From Lepidodermella squamata (taxonomy: Eukaryota; Gastrotricha), in contig JBLDXI010000001.1 of the NCBI GenBank assembly GCA_047495785.1, forward strand, positions 2,728,001 through 2,792,000: a DNA stretch of 64,000 nt, given 5' to 3'. Below the pieces are notes generated by a model. It was not told where the DNA came from. It ran no database searches and was given only the letters and a program-made list of their open reading frames with translations. This document shows, piece after piece, positions 1-11,945 of the stretch. Both the position numbers and the translations under genes were made by a program. Each line of letters begins with the position of its first letter. The first letter of the stretch is position 1.

Positions 1-291
1 GAGACGCTTCATCAAAGTCTAGCAAATGATCTTCTCTGTGATCGAACGTGCTGCTTTCCAGATGCAGAGCTTGAAAGAATTTGGAAAAAGCATGAAATAG
101 AGCATTTGAAGTCAATTGCTCGAGTTTTTGTGTCAATCGGATCCGTTTATCAAACGAGGTGCAGTACTATTGTGGCGATTGACAACGAAGGAATGTGCCA
201 CTTTGTTGAATACACATGGGCGTTGGCCGACGAAGTTTCACAACCTAAGGCCACGCACGTTACTCGAGAATCATTCAAACTCGCAAAATAG
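1..291 (+). CDS. TANGO2: TANGO2 homologue, C-terminal end (partial)
   Basis: Reading frame 1 is open from the window edge to a TAG at 289-291, giving about 96 residues of a C-terminus. The stretch YQTRCSTIVAIDNEGMCHFV matches the end of the NRDE/TANGO2 domain, where the family has GYGTR followed by a T-hydrophobic strand, a D and F-E. TANGO2 proteins are cytosolic or mitochondria-associated and are linked to Golgi organisation and to lipid or haem handling; their chemistry is unsettled. The 5' part lies outside the window. The stop is only 88 bp before the next start on the same strand. The family call rests on this short tail alone. Confidence 0.72.
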   Translation, partial: ETLHQSLANDLLCDRTCCFPDAELERIWKKHEIEHLKSIARVFVSIGSVYQTRCSTIVAIDNEGMCHFVEYTWALADEVSQPKATHVTRESFKLAK

Positions 292-378
292 ATTTTAATA
301 TTTATTAATGCGCTTTGCACGTGAATACCCAATCTTTAGTAAATTCTATGATTTGAAGATATTTTAGGGTGTTTAAAA

Positions 379-1799
379 ATGCCTATGAATAGATATCGGC
401 TGTTCAAGCAGCTGTGGAACAATCGTTATCCAGTGAGAGTATGGGGTAAAGACGTTATCCCGCCGGTTATTAAAGAAAAAGGTAAGTGAATAGCTTCACA
501 ACTCTGAAGAACTTCATATTATAACTTCGTAGGTATTCCGGTGATCGATCCCACTGTTCCGAAGCCTCAAGAGGAAATATCATGGCAACCACCTGTTCCA
601 GACGATCCTCGTTTCAAGCGATTTTATCCTCCCAAAGATCCAAAAACTCACCCGCATTGGCACGAGAAACCTGCAGTGTCTTTCGGCTACCCAGGGCAGT
701 TGCTGAGTGGCGTAAAACAAGCTCAAGCAATAACCAACACCGTGATTTATTCAAGTCTTCCGTCTTTATATGCGTCAATTAGTGGCGAATTGAATGAGCA
801 TCAGGATCAGTTGGTTCAACGACTGGCTTTGCAAGCTCACAAATGGTTCCCGGGCAGAGATCGCCTGCCGAAGCATTTCTGGCCAGAGTTTCCGAATTTC
901 AAACTTCGGTCAGAGAAAGGAATTCTACGCGAAGATACGCTGTAAGTCATTGTTAACCAAAAACAATCCGCCTTAAAGCCCTATTTTTTAGGCGAATGTT
1001 TCTGCATAATTTACTGCATTTTTGCGCTGTTTCTGCGGGGCAAAAAGACATTGCGACGCTGTTGAAAAGACGGTTGATTTACGATCCTCAAATTGTGGCT
1101 TCTTATGACGTTTTAGCGTCAAATGGTGAGACGCGCAAAATTCTAGTTCGCGGAACTCATGCAGCGGCGATTTCATCGATTGTCCCGATTCCTGCGTTTT
1201 CATCTTCTCAAGAAGTGAAATCGACGAGTAAAGCTGAGTTGCCGGGTCTGGGTCCAGTTTCCCCATTCATCGATCTTGAGCCTGAGAATATTTACCCGAA
1301 CGACTCAAATGGATGGATTTCGACGGAGAAATCGAATTTAGATTCGATCCGTTACCCGCATACGTTGTTTTTGTTTAACAAAGAGGCGCTTTGGACCCAG
1401 GAGGATTTCGAGAAGGAACCATGGACTAAAGAACAGCGCGATGCAAGGGCAATTCTATTCACCCATGCTTGGTGTGTGTCTTACGCGAAACAGCTGTACG
1501 GCAATGATGTGAAAGCCTTGCCGAAACCGGTTACTGCTCAATGCGTTCAGACCGATGGCGAGTCGCTGCATTTCCTCTGCTACCAGTTGAACACACTGGA
1601 CCCGGCTCGTCAAAGTGCTGCTGTTAAAAACCAGGCGTGGATTGATAACGGTGAAAGTTCGCTGTTCGTCAAAACAATTCTGCCGAAGCAATTTGCTCGC
1701 CAGGCAACTTATACTGATTTCGAACCAGCCGTGCTCAACCGCTTCGTGTCATTCTACGTCAATGGCTGTGAACAGCTTGCCAAACCAGCCACCGCTTGA
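379..1799 (+). CDS. MRPL37: Mitochondrial ribosomal protein mL37
   Basis: Exons 379-481, 533-941 and 992-1799 join in phase, with clear GTAAGT donors, to give about 439 residues, close to the family length. Visible family signatures are GVKQA after an FGYPGQ-like turn, SPFIDLEPENIYP, YPHTLFL, a LYGND block, and QLNT followed by VKNQAWID near the C-terminus. These follow the order seen in vertebrate MRPL37. The protein is a structural subunit of the mitochondrial large ribosomal subunit. A pyrimidine-rich ...TTTTAG acceptor ends at 367, only 11 nt before the ATG. TANGO2 ends 88 bp upstream, so the pair could be co-transcribed. No transit peptide was assessed. Confidence 0.93.
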
Positions 1800-1870
1800 C
1801 ATTGTTGCTCAAAAACAGTCAATAAATCAATCAAAGCGTTGTGCGATGAAATTTTATATAAATCGTGATG

Positions 1871-1876
1871 AATAAA
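1871..1876 (+). terminator. Polyadenylation signal for MRPL37
   Basis: AATAAA stands 72 nt after the MRPL37 stop codon, in AT-rich sequence. It is a normal position for a eukaryotic poly(A) signal. Confidence 0.6.
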
Positions 1877-2138
1877 TAGAACGCATTTATTGTTTGATTT
1901 TCAAACATTTTTCGAGTCTCGATTTAATAACGCTCAAGCCGGTCTTCAGGCTCTTCGTAGGCCACATTGAATTGTTGCAGCCGTTTCAAGTGCTCGTAGT
2001 ATGTATCATCTGGGACTATTGCTCCGTTTGGCGCACCTTTAGGCGGTTCCAGACCCTCAGTATCAGTTGCGACTCGGAGAGTCATGAAAAGTGGGCTGAA
2101 ATCGGGAAAACGTCAAGTTCTTTTACATAAAATAAGTA

Positions 2139-2576
2139 CCGTCAGATGGGGTGACTTTAGCTGGTGGGGCGACTTTGACATGCCAAAATGGGGTGACTTT
2201 AGCATACCAAAAATCGAAGATGGTAAGGTAAATCCCCCATGAGTGGGGTACCGTTGGATAGCCCAAAGAAAGGCCAACCTGGCTGTGTACAATGTAAATC
2301 AATAAAGCCCACTTAGGGACATATAATAGCAGGTAAAGTTATGAAAAAAATTCAAAAATTCATATTTTTATTGAAACTTTGGTGATTGCTCACTTGACGC
2401 CGTCTGATCAAAATGGAAATCGTATGCCATTTTCAGACTGCATTTCCTCAAGGCTATCCAACGGTACCCCACTCATGGGGGATTTACCTTACCATCTTCG
2501 ATTTTTGGTATGCTAAAGTCACCCCATTTTGGCATGTCAAAGTCGCCCCACCAGCTAAAGTCACCCCATCTGACGG
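2139..2576. mobile_element. Palindromic MITE with perfect 125-bp arms and TA flanks
   Basis: The left arm (2139-2263) and right arm (2452-2576) are exact reverse complements. They end in CCGTC...GACGG and are flanked by TA on both sides (2137-2138 and 2577-2578). The spacer of about 190 bp is AT-rich and has no ORF. Each arm repeats a short GGGGTGACTTTAGC-like unit internally. A TA target duplication with long inverted repeats and no coding capacity fits a non-autonomous Tc1/mariner-type element. The arms show no mismatch, so insertion or conversion was probably recent. Confidence 0.85.
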
Positions 2577-2579
2577 TAT

Positions 2580-3037
2580 GCCATAACTTACCCTATCCTC
2601 GGTTCGTCGATAAGACATTTCGGATCGATACCCTAAAAACATTCTGAATAGGTTACATCAAAATCTCATGTGAACTGTCCACAAACCAGACCCTAAAAAT
2701 ATGCGAAAATTAAGGTATATTATGGAAATAAGTGCCTAATTTTTACCTCCTTCGGTTGAGCCCATCGTGGTATTCTGGGATGCCAAGAAAACCGCTTCCT
2801 TCTGTCCATTGCCTGCAATAATTAAGAAGTTTTTAGGAATTCAATTAGAGAAATATATTATAAGGTACTCAGTTGGTCGCGCTATACATTTAATATTTAT
2901 TGAAAATCATGCAATAAACTTAACAAAAATATTAGAAAACAGTAAAACACCGATGTTTCTCATCCAATATTACACATCAAAACGCATAAATCCGGGAGGG
3001 AGGAACAGACACAGGTACACAAATTCACAGGTATGAG
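2580..3037. other. AT-rich intergenic DNA, no gene seen
   Basis: Only short chance ORFs occur. The stretch separates the MITE from the 3' end of the reverse-strand gene at 3038. It presumably includes that gene's 3' untranslated region. Confidence 0.5.
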
Positions 3038-4548
3038 TCATTTAAGCAGATTATAGAAAGTCTCCAAATATGTGGCGTTTCCTATAATAACACATAAGAA
3101 GTAGTAGGATTTTTCTCGGTTTTTGCGACATACCTTCAGGCTTGAGAACCATCGAACGTTTCAATAATTCAGCTGCTCCAGACAGATCATCGCCGTCTGG
3201 TCCACCTCCAGCTGTCAGTCGCTGGGCCATGAATAATGGGCCAGGTCGTGGATGCTCTAGAACAGCACCGAGATTCGAGCCAAGATGAGCACCCTAGAAG
3301 TCGTTCAATTATACCTTCCATCAAATGAAATGAAGAGAAAACGCACCGTCGCCTGATCAGCCCAGCGTGGGATTCGATGATTTACCGTCACTTGCGGAAT
3401 TTTGATAGTTCCTCTAACAAACTGAGGCGCCGAGGTTGAAAACTCAGCCGGTCTCCGGCGTTCAGAACGTTCCAAAACCGTTCCGCGAGGTAGCTAATCG
3501 AAGGAAATACCTATTCAATTATCTCTCAACCCCATAAGTAGCGAACCAACTGAGCACATTTAGGCTACGATAGTGAAGCATCAGTTACTAGGACCTACGT
3601 TTATTTCTCGCTGCTCCCTGGCTAAAGGAGGAATCGTGCGATCACCAAATTGACCGCCCATATTTGTTTCTTGCTCGCCAACTTTACCAGTTGCCAACCA
3701 TGATGCTACTGCGGGTTTAACCGGGGCTGTATCGCCAACCTGAGGCTCCGTTGTCCGCAGTTGTCTGACAGTCGGCTGCTGCCTATGGCGATTCGGATCA
3801 TAATCACTAAAACAAGAAAGCCTTTCGATACATCTTCAAAGCAATTCGAAATGTCTAACTCTTCGTTGCCGTAGTCTGGCTGCGTCATAGATTGGCGCGG
3901 ATGATAATGCGCGTTTGTTGCCATTGGATCTGCTCGTTGACTTGTTCCGGCAGTACCGTCTCCGAAACGAACTCGGGATCCTGTCTGATCTTGGCTGTCA
4001 CGAACTTGACCTGGTTGATGCTGTCCCTGCTGACCTTTTCTATCTTCAGCCTTCGATTTTGAGTCTTGCGGACCACCTGCTGAGGGTCTCCTTTCGAGTA
4101 GAGAAGCACTGGATCCTTTTTGACCAGCCTGTTCCAAGTAAGGATAAGCGTTCTTCTCCGATCGAAGCGGTAAAGAATTTGGCGGTAAATTATTTCGTTT
4201 CTGACCCTGCTGGCGTTCCTGTTTTGCACCACCACCTGAAGCAGGCTGGTTTACCAACGGTCGGAATCGAACTGAAGAATTTGAAGGAGAACCGGTGCCG
4301 AAAAACGCTTTGGTTTTGCTCCAACAAGTTGGCTCTGGTCTTCTTCGTATGCAGTAGCAGTGGATCAGAACACTTATTAGAAGGACAATGCCAATGAAAC
4401 CAGCAGCAGCCCCAGCCGCTATAACAGCGATTGAACGCGTTGATAGTGAACCGCTTGAAGCAGTAGAGCTACTTGCGGTTGTTGATGAAGATTGAGCAGA
4501 AATTATTGGAATGTAGACCTCGATCAGCAGGAATGTTAGGATTATCAA
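3038..4548 (-). CDS. Unrecognised single-pass membrane protein, start not found
   Basis: Five reverse-strand exons join in phase: 3860-4548, 3599-3806, 3347-3493, 3134-3293 and 3038-3081, about 415 residues ending in a TGA at 3038-3040. The N-terminal part has a hydrophobic leader (ILTFLLIEVYIPIIS), a Ser/Thr-rich stretch, then a strong membrane helix (IAVIAAGAAAGFIGIVLLISV) followed by Cys and basic residues. This looks like a type I protein with a short outside part. The long cytoplasmic tail is rich in Gln, Pro, Ser, Arg and Gly and looks disordered. No ATG begins the first exon seen: it opens after an acceptor near 4571, so a short 5' coding exon is missing. I do not recognise the family. 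Confidence 0.6.
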
Positions 4549-4659
4549 TACTTCCAGTATTAGAAAATTCTAAATTATGTTAACAATTAGCAAAATCATA
4601 GAATCTCTTTCATTCTTTGACAAAAAAGCACAGAAAAATAACATGAAAAATATGAGTAA

Positions 4660-5778
4660 TCATTTGTTTTTCCTATATTTGTTTCTGTAAAAGAAGTCTA
4701 AGAATGATTCACCAACACCGCCTTTCCCAAGGCCCGTATCTTCGGTCGATTGCGGAGTGCTGCTTATCACCCTTTGCTCAGGAGTTGGCCATTTGAGCGG
4801 AGATGCTTCCGGCATGTTGGTTCCATTGCCTTGGTTAGGCAATGTTCCATTGTACGCTGGAATTTGAGGAGCCATGACGTTCGCTGGGCCGTAAATAATC
4901 GGCTGTTGGTATGGTTGCTGCGGATATTGAACAGGCTGGTAAATTTGCCCGGGCTGTTGTTGGTAGTATTGAGGTTGGGGCGCCGGTTGAAATTTAAATG
5001 GAATTTGCTCCGGCTGGTATTGCTGTGGAGGGAACTGTTGCTGCTGTGGCTGTTGTTGGTATGAAGTCCGAACTGAGGGAGGCGGAACGATAGGTCGATA
5101 TGTCGCTGGGCCTTGAAAGTCTGGCGCGTCATACGGAGTTACCTCGCCTGTTTCCTGGTATGAAGCTAAAGTTGGCTGTTGGATGATCGATTGTCTTTGC
5201 TGCACTTGGGCTCGAGGTGGTTGGGGTTCCGGTTCCATTTCTTGCTCCTCATAGTAAGGCTCTGGCTCGGGCTCAGGAGTTACTGGTAGTTGGATTGGGG
5301 GAGGTTGTCTTTGCGGAGGCTCTTCCTTAGGCTTTTCGACCTTTTTAACCGGTTGCACCTTTGCGGGTTTTGGCAGGTCCGATGAGATCACTCGACCTTT
5401 GCGCACTAGAAATATCTTGTTTCCTAATAACGTTTCAATAGGGGTGGCAATCTTACCGCAGCACATTCTGTTACGACAGCAGCACCAACATAGTATTATT
5501 GATAGGATAATGAGAATTAAAACGAAAATGAACGCAAAAATCACTGGGCCGCCTTTTGTAGGGTCGCTGAGAAAATCTCTAGCCGCGTCTGAAGTTGATT
5601 GCGTCGTAGTGCCCCCTGCATATAATGCGTAAAGCAGTCCAGTGTTGTAATAACCGCGTCGATCTGCAGAGTAGCCTCCATAGGCTAATGCCTGAAGAAA
5701 TGGCGATGCCCCTGTGAAATTAGTCTGTAAAAACAACGGGTCTGAACGCGCAAGTGCGTCCAGGAAGGGCGAAGACAT
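4660..5778 (-). CDS. Unrecognised single-pass membrane protein with Pro/Gln-rich tail
   Basis: This is one uninterrupted ORF of 372 residues with a real ATG. The first 75 residues carry two repeated motifs (FLDALARSDPLFLQ and PFLQALAYGG) and an NFTG glycosylation sequon. A hydrophobic helix (PVIFAFIFVLILIILSIIL) follows, then CWCCCRNRMCC, a Cys cluster typical of palmitoylation next to a membrane. The rest is low-complexity, rich in Pro, Gln, Glu and Tyr. The layout (short outside part, one helix, long disordered inside tail) resembles the gene just downstream at 3038-4548, about 110 bp away on the same strand. No known family was recognised. Confidence 0.7.
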   Translation of the reverse strand: MSSPFLDALARSDPLFLQTNFTGASPFLQALAYGGYSADRRGYYNTGLLYALYAGGTTTQSTSDAARDFLSDPTKGGPVIFAFIFVLILIILSIILCWCCCRNRMCCGKIATPIETLLGNKIFLVRKGRVISSDLPKPAKVQPVKKVEKPKEEPPQRQPPPIQLPVTPEPEPEPYYEEQEMEPEPQPPRAQVQQRQSIIQQPTLASYQETGEVTPYDAPDFQGPATYRPIVPPPSVRTSYQQQPQQQQFPPQQYQPEQIPFKFQPAPQPQYYQQQPGQIYQPVQYPQQPYQQPIIYGPANVMAPQIPAYNGTLPNQGNGTNMPEASPLKWPTPEQRVISSTPQSTEDTGLGKGGVGESFLDFFYRNKYRKNK

Positions 5779-6971
5779 TTCTCACGGGACAAGTCGTCTC
5801 ACAGCCTCATCTCGTCTAATTTGACCTATAGCTATTTCAGCAGCATAGCTGGAACATGCGTTATTGCTAGACGCGTATCCAGGGCGTCTTTTCACCGGTA
5901 ACCAAGAGGCTATTCACATGAGCGCTGCGTGCAAAAAGCCAGCGCAGTCCGTTAAAACAGGGCATCAACTTGTATATCTCTCATTTGTGGCAGTTTTTAT
6001 TCACTCAGTCATTTGTGCGAAACCCATCAGGTCAAGCTCGCGCAAAGTTGTACATCATATTTTTCATCATTTAAATAAGAAACATAAACCGTTTGCTTTC
6101 TGTTAACCGCGCTAAGACATCATAATAACTGATTTTTTTATGCAGAAATTATTTTTTCGGTTTTTTCTTCTCTCTCCTTGAGGCACATGACATCGGTCTC
6201 ACCCATTCCATTCTTCAATATGCACAGGAGAGGAGTTGAAACTAAAAAAATGACAATTATAATGACGGAGAGCAGAAAAAAAATAAAACGAGTGACCAAT
6301 ATTTTGGGGCTATTCTTATCGAAGATGTAAAAAAATCGTGCTCAAATTTGAACAGTAAGATCGCCGTATTTATAGAATGGTAAACGGAGATTATAAGCAC
6401 CGGAGAACGTTTGCCATCATACTTTTCGTTTCTAGAAAAATGGGTTAATTTCAGCGGCATAGATGGTGACCGACGCTGGTAAACCTGTATAAAATACAAA
6501 TAAACGAAAAGTTAGTGATAGATAGATGAAAATAACGTGATATTTATTATTACGCGCGAATGCGTAAAACTCCGCCCCCTATCCTACAATAATTAATGTC
6601 GCGGTTTTCGCGCGTGAAGTATTTGCCAACAAGCGCATTTCCGACGGCTAGCCCGTTGATAAAACAAAGCGAGAGGGCCGGCGAAAAATGCGATGAGGCG
6701 CGAAATGTACATAATATGTGTCATCCATAGATGTTGGTGCAAAAAAAACGAAAACGAAAAACTAACCATCTCCGATAATTTGACGCCGCTGAGTTTGTTC
6801 CAGGGGTCCGAGAGATTTGAAGAAGCTAAACAATGTTGAAACAGGCAGGGCGCAATGAAAAAGCACATGTAGTGTAGAATCTGCTAGCTTTTCCAGCTCT
6901 AATTATATAGTGTATGTAGCATCGGGCACTTGAAAGACGCTTGATGTCGTGGTAGAAGCCAGAAGTTAGTG
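5779..6971. other. Intergenic and 3' UTR of the potassium channel gene
   Basis: No supported coding exon. The right-hand part follows the channel stop codon at 6972 on the reverse strand and is probably its 3' untranslated region. The left part should hold the promoter of the 4660-5778 gene. Confidence 0.45.
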
Positions 6972-9900
6972 TCACACGTCTGTTTCCACGTCGTCGCTGT
7001 CGTCGAGGTGTCGACCGGACAGCGATGTCGCCAGAACGACTCGCCGCGGGGAGGTAGCTGCGGGCTGCGGGGCTGAGCTCGATGTAGGCTTGTCTTTGGT
7101 TCCGGCGACAGCGATTAGTTCTTCAGGCGGTGGAGTCACTTCGCTTCGACGAAAGACGCAGCTAGCTCCAGTTTCCGCAACAGGCCGGTGCGGCATTTGC
7201 TCGGCTACAACCACAGACGGTTCAACGACTTCTGTTGTTGTTGTATGAGCAGTAACAGATATCGAAGGAGCTAAAAAAATTCAAAAATGTGAAGGAAAAT
7301 TATCAAATTGAAGACGCATCATACCTAGGCCTCTAGTTGTTGAAGCTTCAGATACCAGAAGATTTTCGCCTTCTGAAAAATTCTGCTTCGGCCGATTTCT
7401 CCGTCTTCGCCGGCGTTTCGTGGAGAAAGTCGGGCAAGACTCGACGTAAACATAATTTACAGTTTTGTCGTCAGCTTCACTCTCACGATGGTAGAAATAG
7501 TTGAAATTTGAGACAATAACGGGTACAGGCAGTGCGATTGTCAAGACACCAGCAATAGCACACAATGAGCCAACCATTTTGCCCCAGAGGCCTCTAGGTC
7601 GCATGTCACCGTAACCCACAGTTGTCATAGTGACAACAGCCCACCTAAGATAAATAAAATAATGATTTTACGGGGTAAATAAATCAAATTTTACCAGAAA
7701 GCATCGGGAATACTACTGAATTGTTGCGGTTCCGTCTCCACCTCTGCGAAATACACAGCACTGGAGAAGAGTACAACGCCGATGAATAGGAAGAAGATGA
7801 GCAAGCCAAGTTCTCGCATTGAGGCTCTAAGCGTTTGGCCCAGTATTTGCAGGCCCTTAGAATGGCGCGATAACTTGAATATTCTAAACACTCGGACGAG
7901 ACGGATAACTCTCAAAATGGCTAATGACATGGCATGGTTGCTGCCCTTGCTATCATCTGCTATTACGGTGCCGAGAGTAATGAAGTAAGGAATGATGGCG
8001 ACGATGTCAATTGTATTCATTATGTTCTTGAAAAACTGAAATTTATCCGGACACGAAGCGAATCTAATCAGCAGCTCTGAGGTGAACCATATTATGCAAA
8101 TTGTTTCGATGAGGAAAAACGGCTCGGTGAATTTCGGAATATCGTCCTCTTCAATGGAAGTAATTGTTTGATTAGCTTCAGTAACGTTGACTATTTTGTA
8201 GTGCTTGAATTGTGGCAACGTTTCAAGGCAGAATATAACGATCGATAAAAGAATCACAGTTACGGAGAAAATAGCAACCACTCGAGCCCCCATTGAGCTT
8301 TCAGGAAACTCGAACAACAGCCACATTCTCCGTTGAAAACTATTAGCCGGTAGTACTCTTGTTTCGTCCTTCACATAGCCTTCTTCTTCCTTGTACTTTT
8401 CAACAGCATCATTGCCGAGTTCAAAAAATTTAATCTCTTCGAGAAAAACATCGAGAGGAACGTTAGTCGGCCGTCTCAGTTTGCCACCGCTCTGATAGTA
8501 GTAGAGAATAGCGTCAAAACTAGGCCGATTCCGATCGAAGAAGAATTCGTTCCTGAGAGGATCGTAATATTTCAATCGTTTTTGAGGATTTCCCAAGAGG
8601 CTATCCGGAAATTGGGCGAGAGTTCTTGACAGAGTCTCATATCGCATGCCACTGACGTTAATGATGAGCCTCTCCTGCAGATGATAACTAGGAACATCCT
8701 TTCCAATATTTGACGGGATGCCATGATGATGGTGATGGCTATCCGGATCTCGAAAGAAGGTCCTGGAAGAGAAATACATCGCGTTAATAGCATGATATTT
8801 GAGAGCGATGCAGAGTAATATTAGATCGCATATACCCAGAGACTTTTGTTGCTAAACCAGCAACACGGCTATTATTAAATAAAATTGACCATATGATATG
8901 TGATTGCTAGCTAACGCTACCATTAATTATCATCGTTTTTTGTCACACGCTCATCTCCACACTGGACGAGTCTGTGCGTGAGTCCGTGCGCCTAAGGGGC
9001 GTTAGAATCGGCGAACATATGTCGATGATAATGTGCAAAAGGAATGACAATATGCGTGAATAAAAAACCAACAAGTCTCACAAGAAAAGAAAGCGATTAA
9101 TCATGCAATCAGAACGATAAAGAAGTCATATTATTGACAGAATGATACTGCAGTTCAACTTACCGATCAACTGTGTTACTGAGTTTTTCTCCTACTCGAT
9201 CGTGTAATTTCAAGATTTGCGCACGCTCAATGTAACTGAATCCTCCAAGCGAGTCCGCGCTTGGGCCTAACGTTCTCAAGAAGAACTGAATCTTCGCAAC
9301 TTTCAACAACGCATAACGATAATGGAACTTAGCCCTCGAAAAGCGACATCCTCAGCAAGGTATCGATCATTCTCCCGAAAGACACTTTGGCACTCAATCA
9401 GCAAGTTTGAAAAAAATTACCGCGCATTGTTCAAGGTTGTTATAATTAAGTTATCATAATGCAACAATAAATATTTTAAATTAATTAAATAGAGCGGGAT
9501 AACAAAAGACAGAACAAACTGGCAGCATGGGATTTCTAAAAAAATTTTATTTGGGAGATGTTGGCTGGAAAACTTTCCATGGCCCAAGCAGCTCTTAAGT
9601 ACAATCTTCTGTTAAAGATTGATGTATATGTCAGATAGTCAGTTTTTAGCCATGTACTGTACGCGCTTAATCAGCGTTAACCAGTTTTTTGAGAAGATAC
9701 TGATCGCCATTGAACGCATCGCGACAGATCTAAGATTTGTTAAAGCGTTCAGACATTTGACCATTGGCAAGACCATTGGCCTGCATAAGACAGGATTAGC
9801 AGCAAAATCAACGATTTCAACTTTCAGCTCAACTTTCAGCTCAGCAACCAAGAAAGCGAGCAATTTGCAATTTGTAATAAATACATGTCAACAGTGCGAA

Positions 9901-10369
9901 ATGAGCGCCAGCGTAAGAGACGCAAAATTTCAGGACTTGACCTCTGACGAGACATAATAGCAAGAAATTTAAGGAAACTGATCGAGCTTCGAGGACGCAC
10001 TGGGGAGATCTTCTATTTCAAATCTCAGTGACATTAATCTCATTTTCGCATAAGGAATATCCCCACCTGACATCATTCGTAGATGAAATTTACATGCTTG
10101 GCACTTGACACAATCACAAGAATCACAAAAATACAGCCAGTAGTATCTGTGCTTTACTACGGTGCTCATTGCAAAATAGAGCTACTTGGCCAAGAATAAA
10201 TTTTTATTTGCCATTTAGCATTTAGGAGTAATGCGTGTTCTAATGTGGGTTTTTCCCAGGTATAGACGGATAGATATTTGGCGAAAAGAGTTTGGATAAT
10301 AAGTATTTACCTCGGGTGATGTGGGTCCATCATTGAGCCCATGCCGGAGTAGTTGACGATTGTCACCAT
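6972..10369 (-). CDS. Shaker-type (Kv1) voltage-gated potassium channel, isoform A
   Basis: Exons 10311-10369, 7695-8762, 7325-7644 and 6972-7270 give about 581 residues. In order they encode a T1 tetramerisation domain (about residues 50-145, beginning ERLIINVSG), S1-S3, an S4 voltage sensor with regularly spaced Arg/Lys ([18 protein letters not shown]), an S5-pore-S6 block with selectivity filter TMTTVGYGD (about 381-389), and the S6 PVPV hinge. The protein ends ETDV, the class I PDZ ligand of Shaker/Kv1 channels that binds PSD-95/Dlg scaffolds. An intron splits the FW|W codons just before the filter. A His run lies before T1. It is a plasma-membrane K+ channel that repolarises excitable cells. 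Confidence 0.95.
9164..9232 (-). other. Possible extra 5' exon of the Kv1 gene
   Basis: Reverse-strand sequence ends at a good donor (GATCG|GTAAGTTG, junction 9164/9163) with the same phase as the two first exons. Read in that frame it encodes [18 protein letters not shown], with an open frame upstream. There is no ATG in frame. It could be an untranslated first exon, or an internal exon of about 69 bp starting after a weak AG near 9233. Evidence is a donor plus phase only. Confidence 0.3.
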
Positions 10370-11945
10370 TGTTGAAAGTTAGTTTTCAACTCCCTGGAAT
10401 ACTAAGGTCTCGAGACACGCGACATGTTAGGCCGCGCCGCCGCTAGCGTTGCTCCAATATCATTCACGCACGTCGATCGTATAAAATTAATAAGTTAGGC
10501 TAGGAACTTCTATCATATTAAAACATGAAGCGTTCAGATCGCTTGGATAAAAGCGGGCGACATCGAGGGGCTACCCTGGAGAAGCATGCTCCAGAAATCT
10601 TGGAAATCGTGTGAACACGAGTAGTTTTAGAATTTTTTGCCATTAACAATGTGGTCATCAAGCAAAACTGAATGCGTAGGAACACTTCTCTATGGAAACC
10701 TAACCGATAGAGCTAAACTTACATGCAGTTATTACATCGCTAAGAAATGTTAATATTATGCCTATTTATCTTCAGGGAATATAATTGTTGCAGGCTCAAA
10801 GATTTGGTCGTTCAACCATTTCTTTGTTATATCGAGCAAGATCAATAATAATAAAAACTCCGATCATTGTTTCCGCGTATAAAAATATTGGGGGAATAAT
10901 ATACTCTGCTGATATAATAGTCGAAAACTATATATAAGAATGACTTGCGTTATAGCTAGTGAGCATCGGATTCTCGGCCCCCCGCCCCAACATAATTGCA
11001 TGCTTTAGTGCTTTATCGCAATTGTCTCAATGGCGATGGCGACAATAGAGACCGGAAGTAAGGAAATATGCGAAAAAGACGCGCTCGTGTTCATTTTATA
11101 TCTTTAACTGGTGTCCATGTTACACTTCATAGTTATCATTATTATTGCTATAATATTAGCATGGCGAAACGGGTATTGTAAGAATAGATCAGAGCAACGA
11201 GAGACGACACGAGAAACAATAGTGCCGATGTACACTTATTAAGAAATAGGCCGATCGCGCCGAATTTGCTGTGGGTACTTTTTTAAGAGAGAATATGCCT
11301 CTCTCTCAACGCTACATGATTGCGAACTACGAGCGAAACTTAATCTTTATGGCAATTCATGTAAATTACATCGATCAACTTTTTGCTGGTATATTTACCA
11401 TTTTTCGCCGGATTTTTATACACATAGGCAATATATCAATGCGGCTATGTTCAAAAAAAGAGTCGAAGAGGAACCATAAGAATCGGATGAAAACGCAGCA
11501 TAACGATAGATCCGTTGTTTCAGTGCGATAAATGAATCGCCCAGTCTCTTGGCTTTTTGCTTCGAGAGTACTGATATACTCAAATAACTCGATAGTTCGG
11601 CGCCGTTTTGCATAATAGAACATAAATAAACAAACTTGTACATGAAACCATCATCATCTCTTAGGATATAGAGGCACATGAACACCGAAAATATCTTATA
11701 TATTATACAAATTGACAAAAAAGTAAGTATATCGCCGCGGCGTGCCAAACGTCCCCTTTATGCAACGCGATCTTGCGTTGTACCAAAAAGTATAAAAAAT
11801 TCGTTGATAAATCGCAATTACACCACATGCCAAGTCGGTGCGAACGATAATAATAAATAATAAAGAAAAAATAAGGCATAATTAAATGGGGGAAACAGCT
11901 AGAAAATGTAAGGTAAACAATTTTGATATGCGCCGATATACTTAC

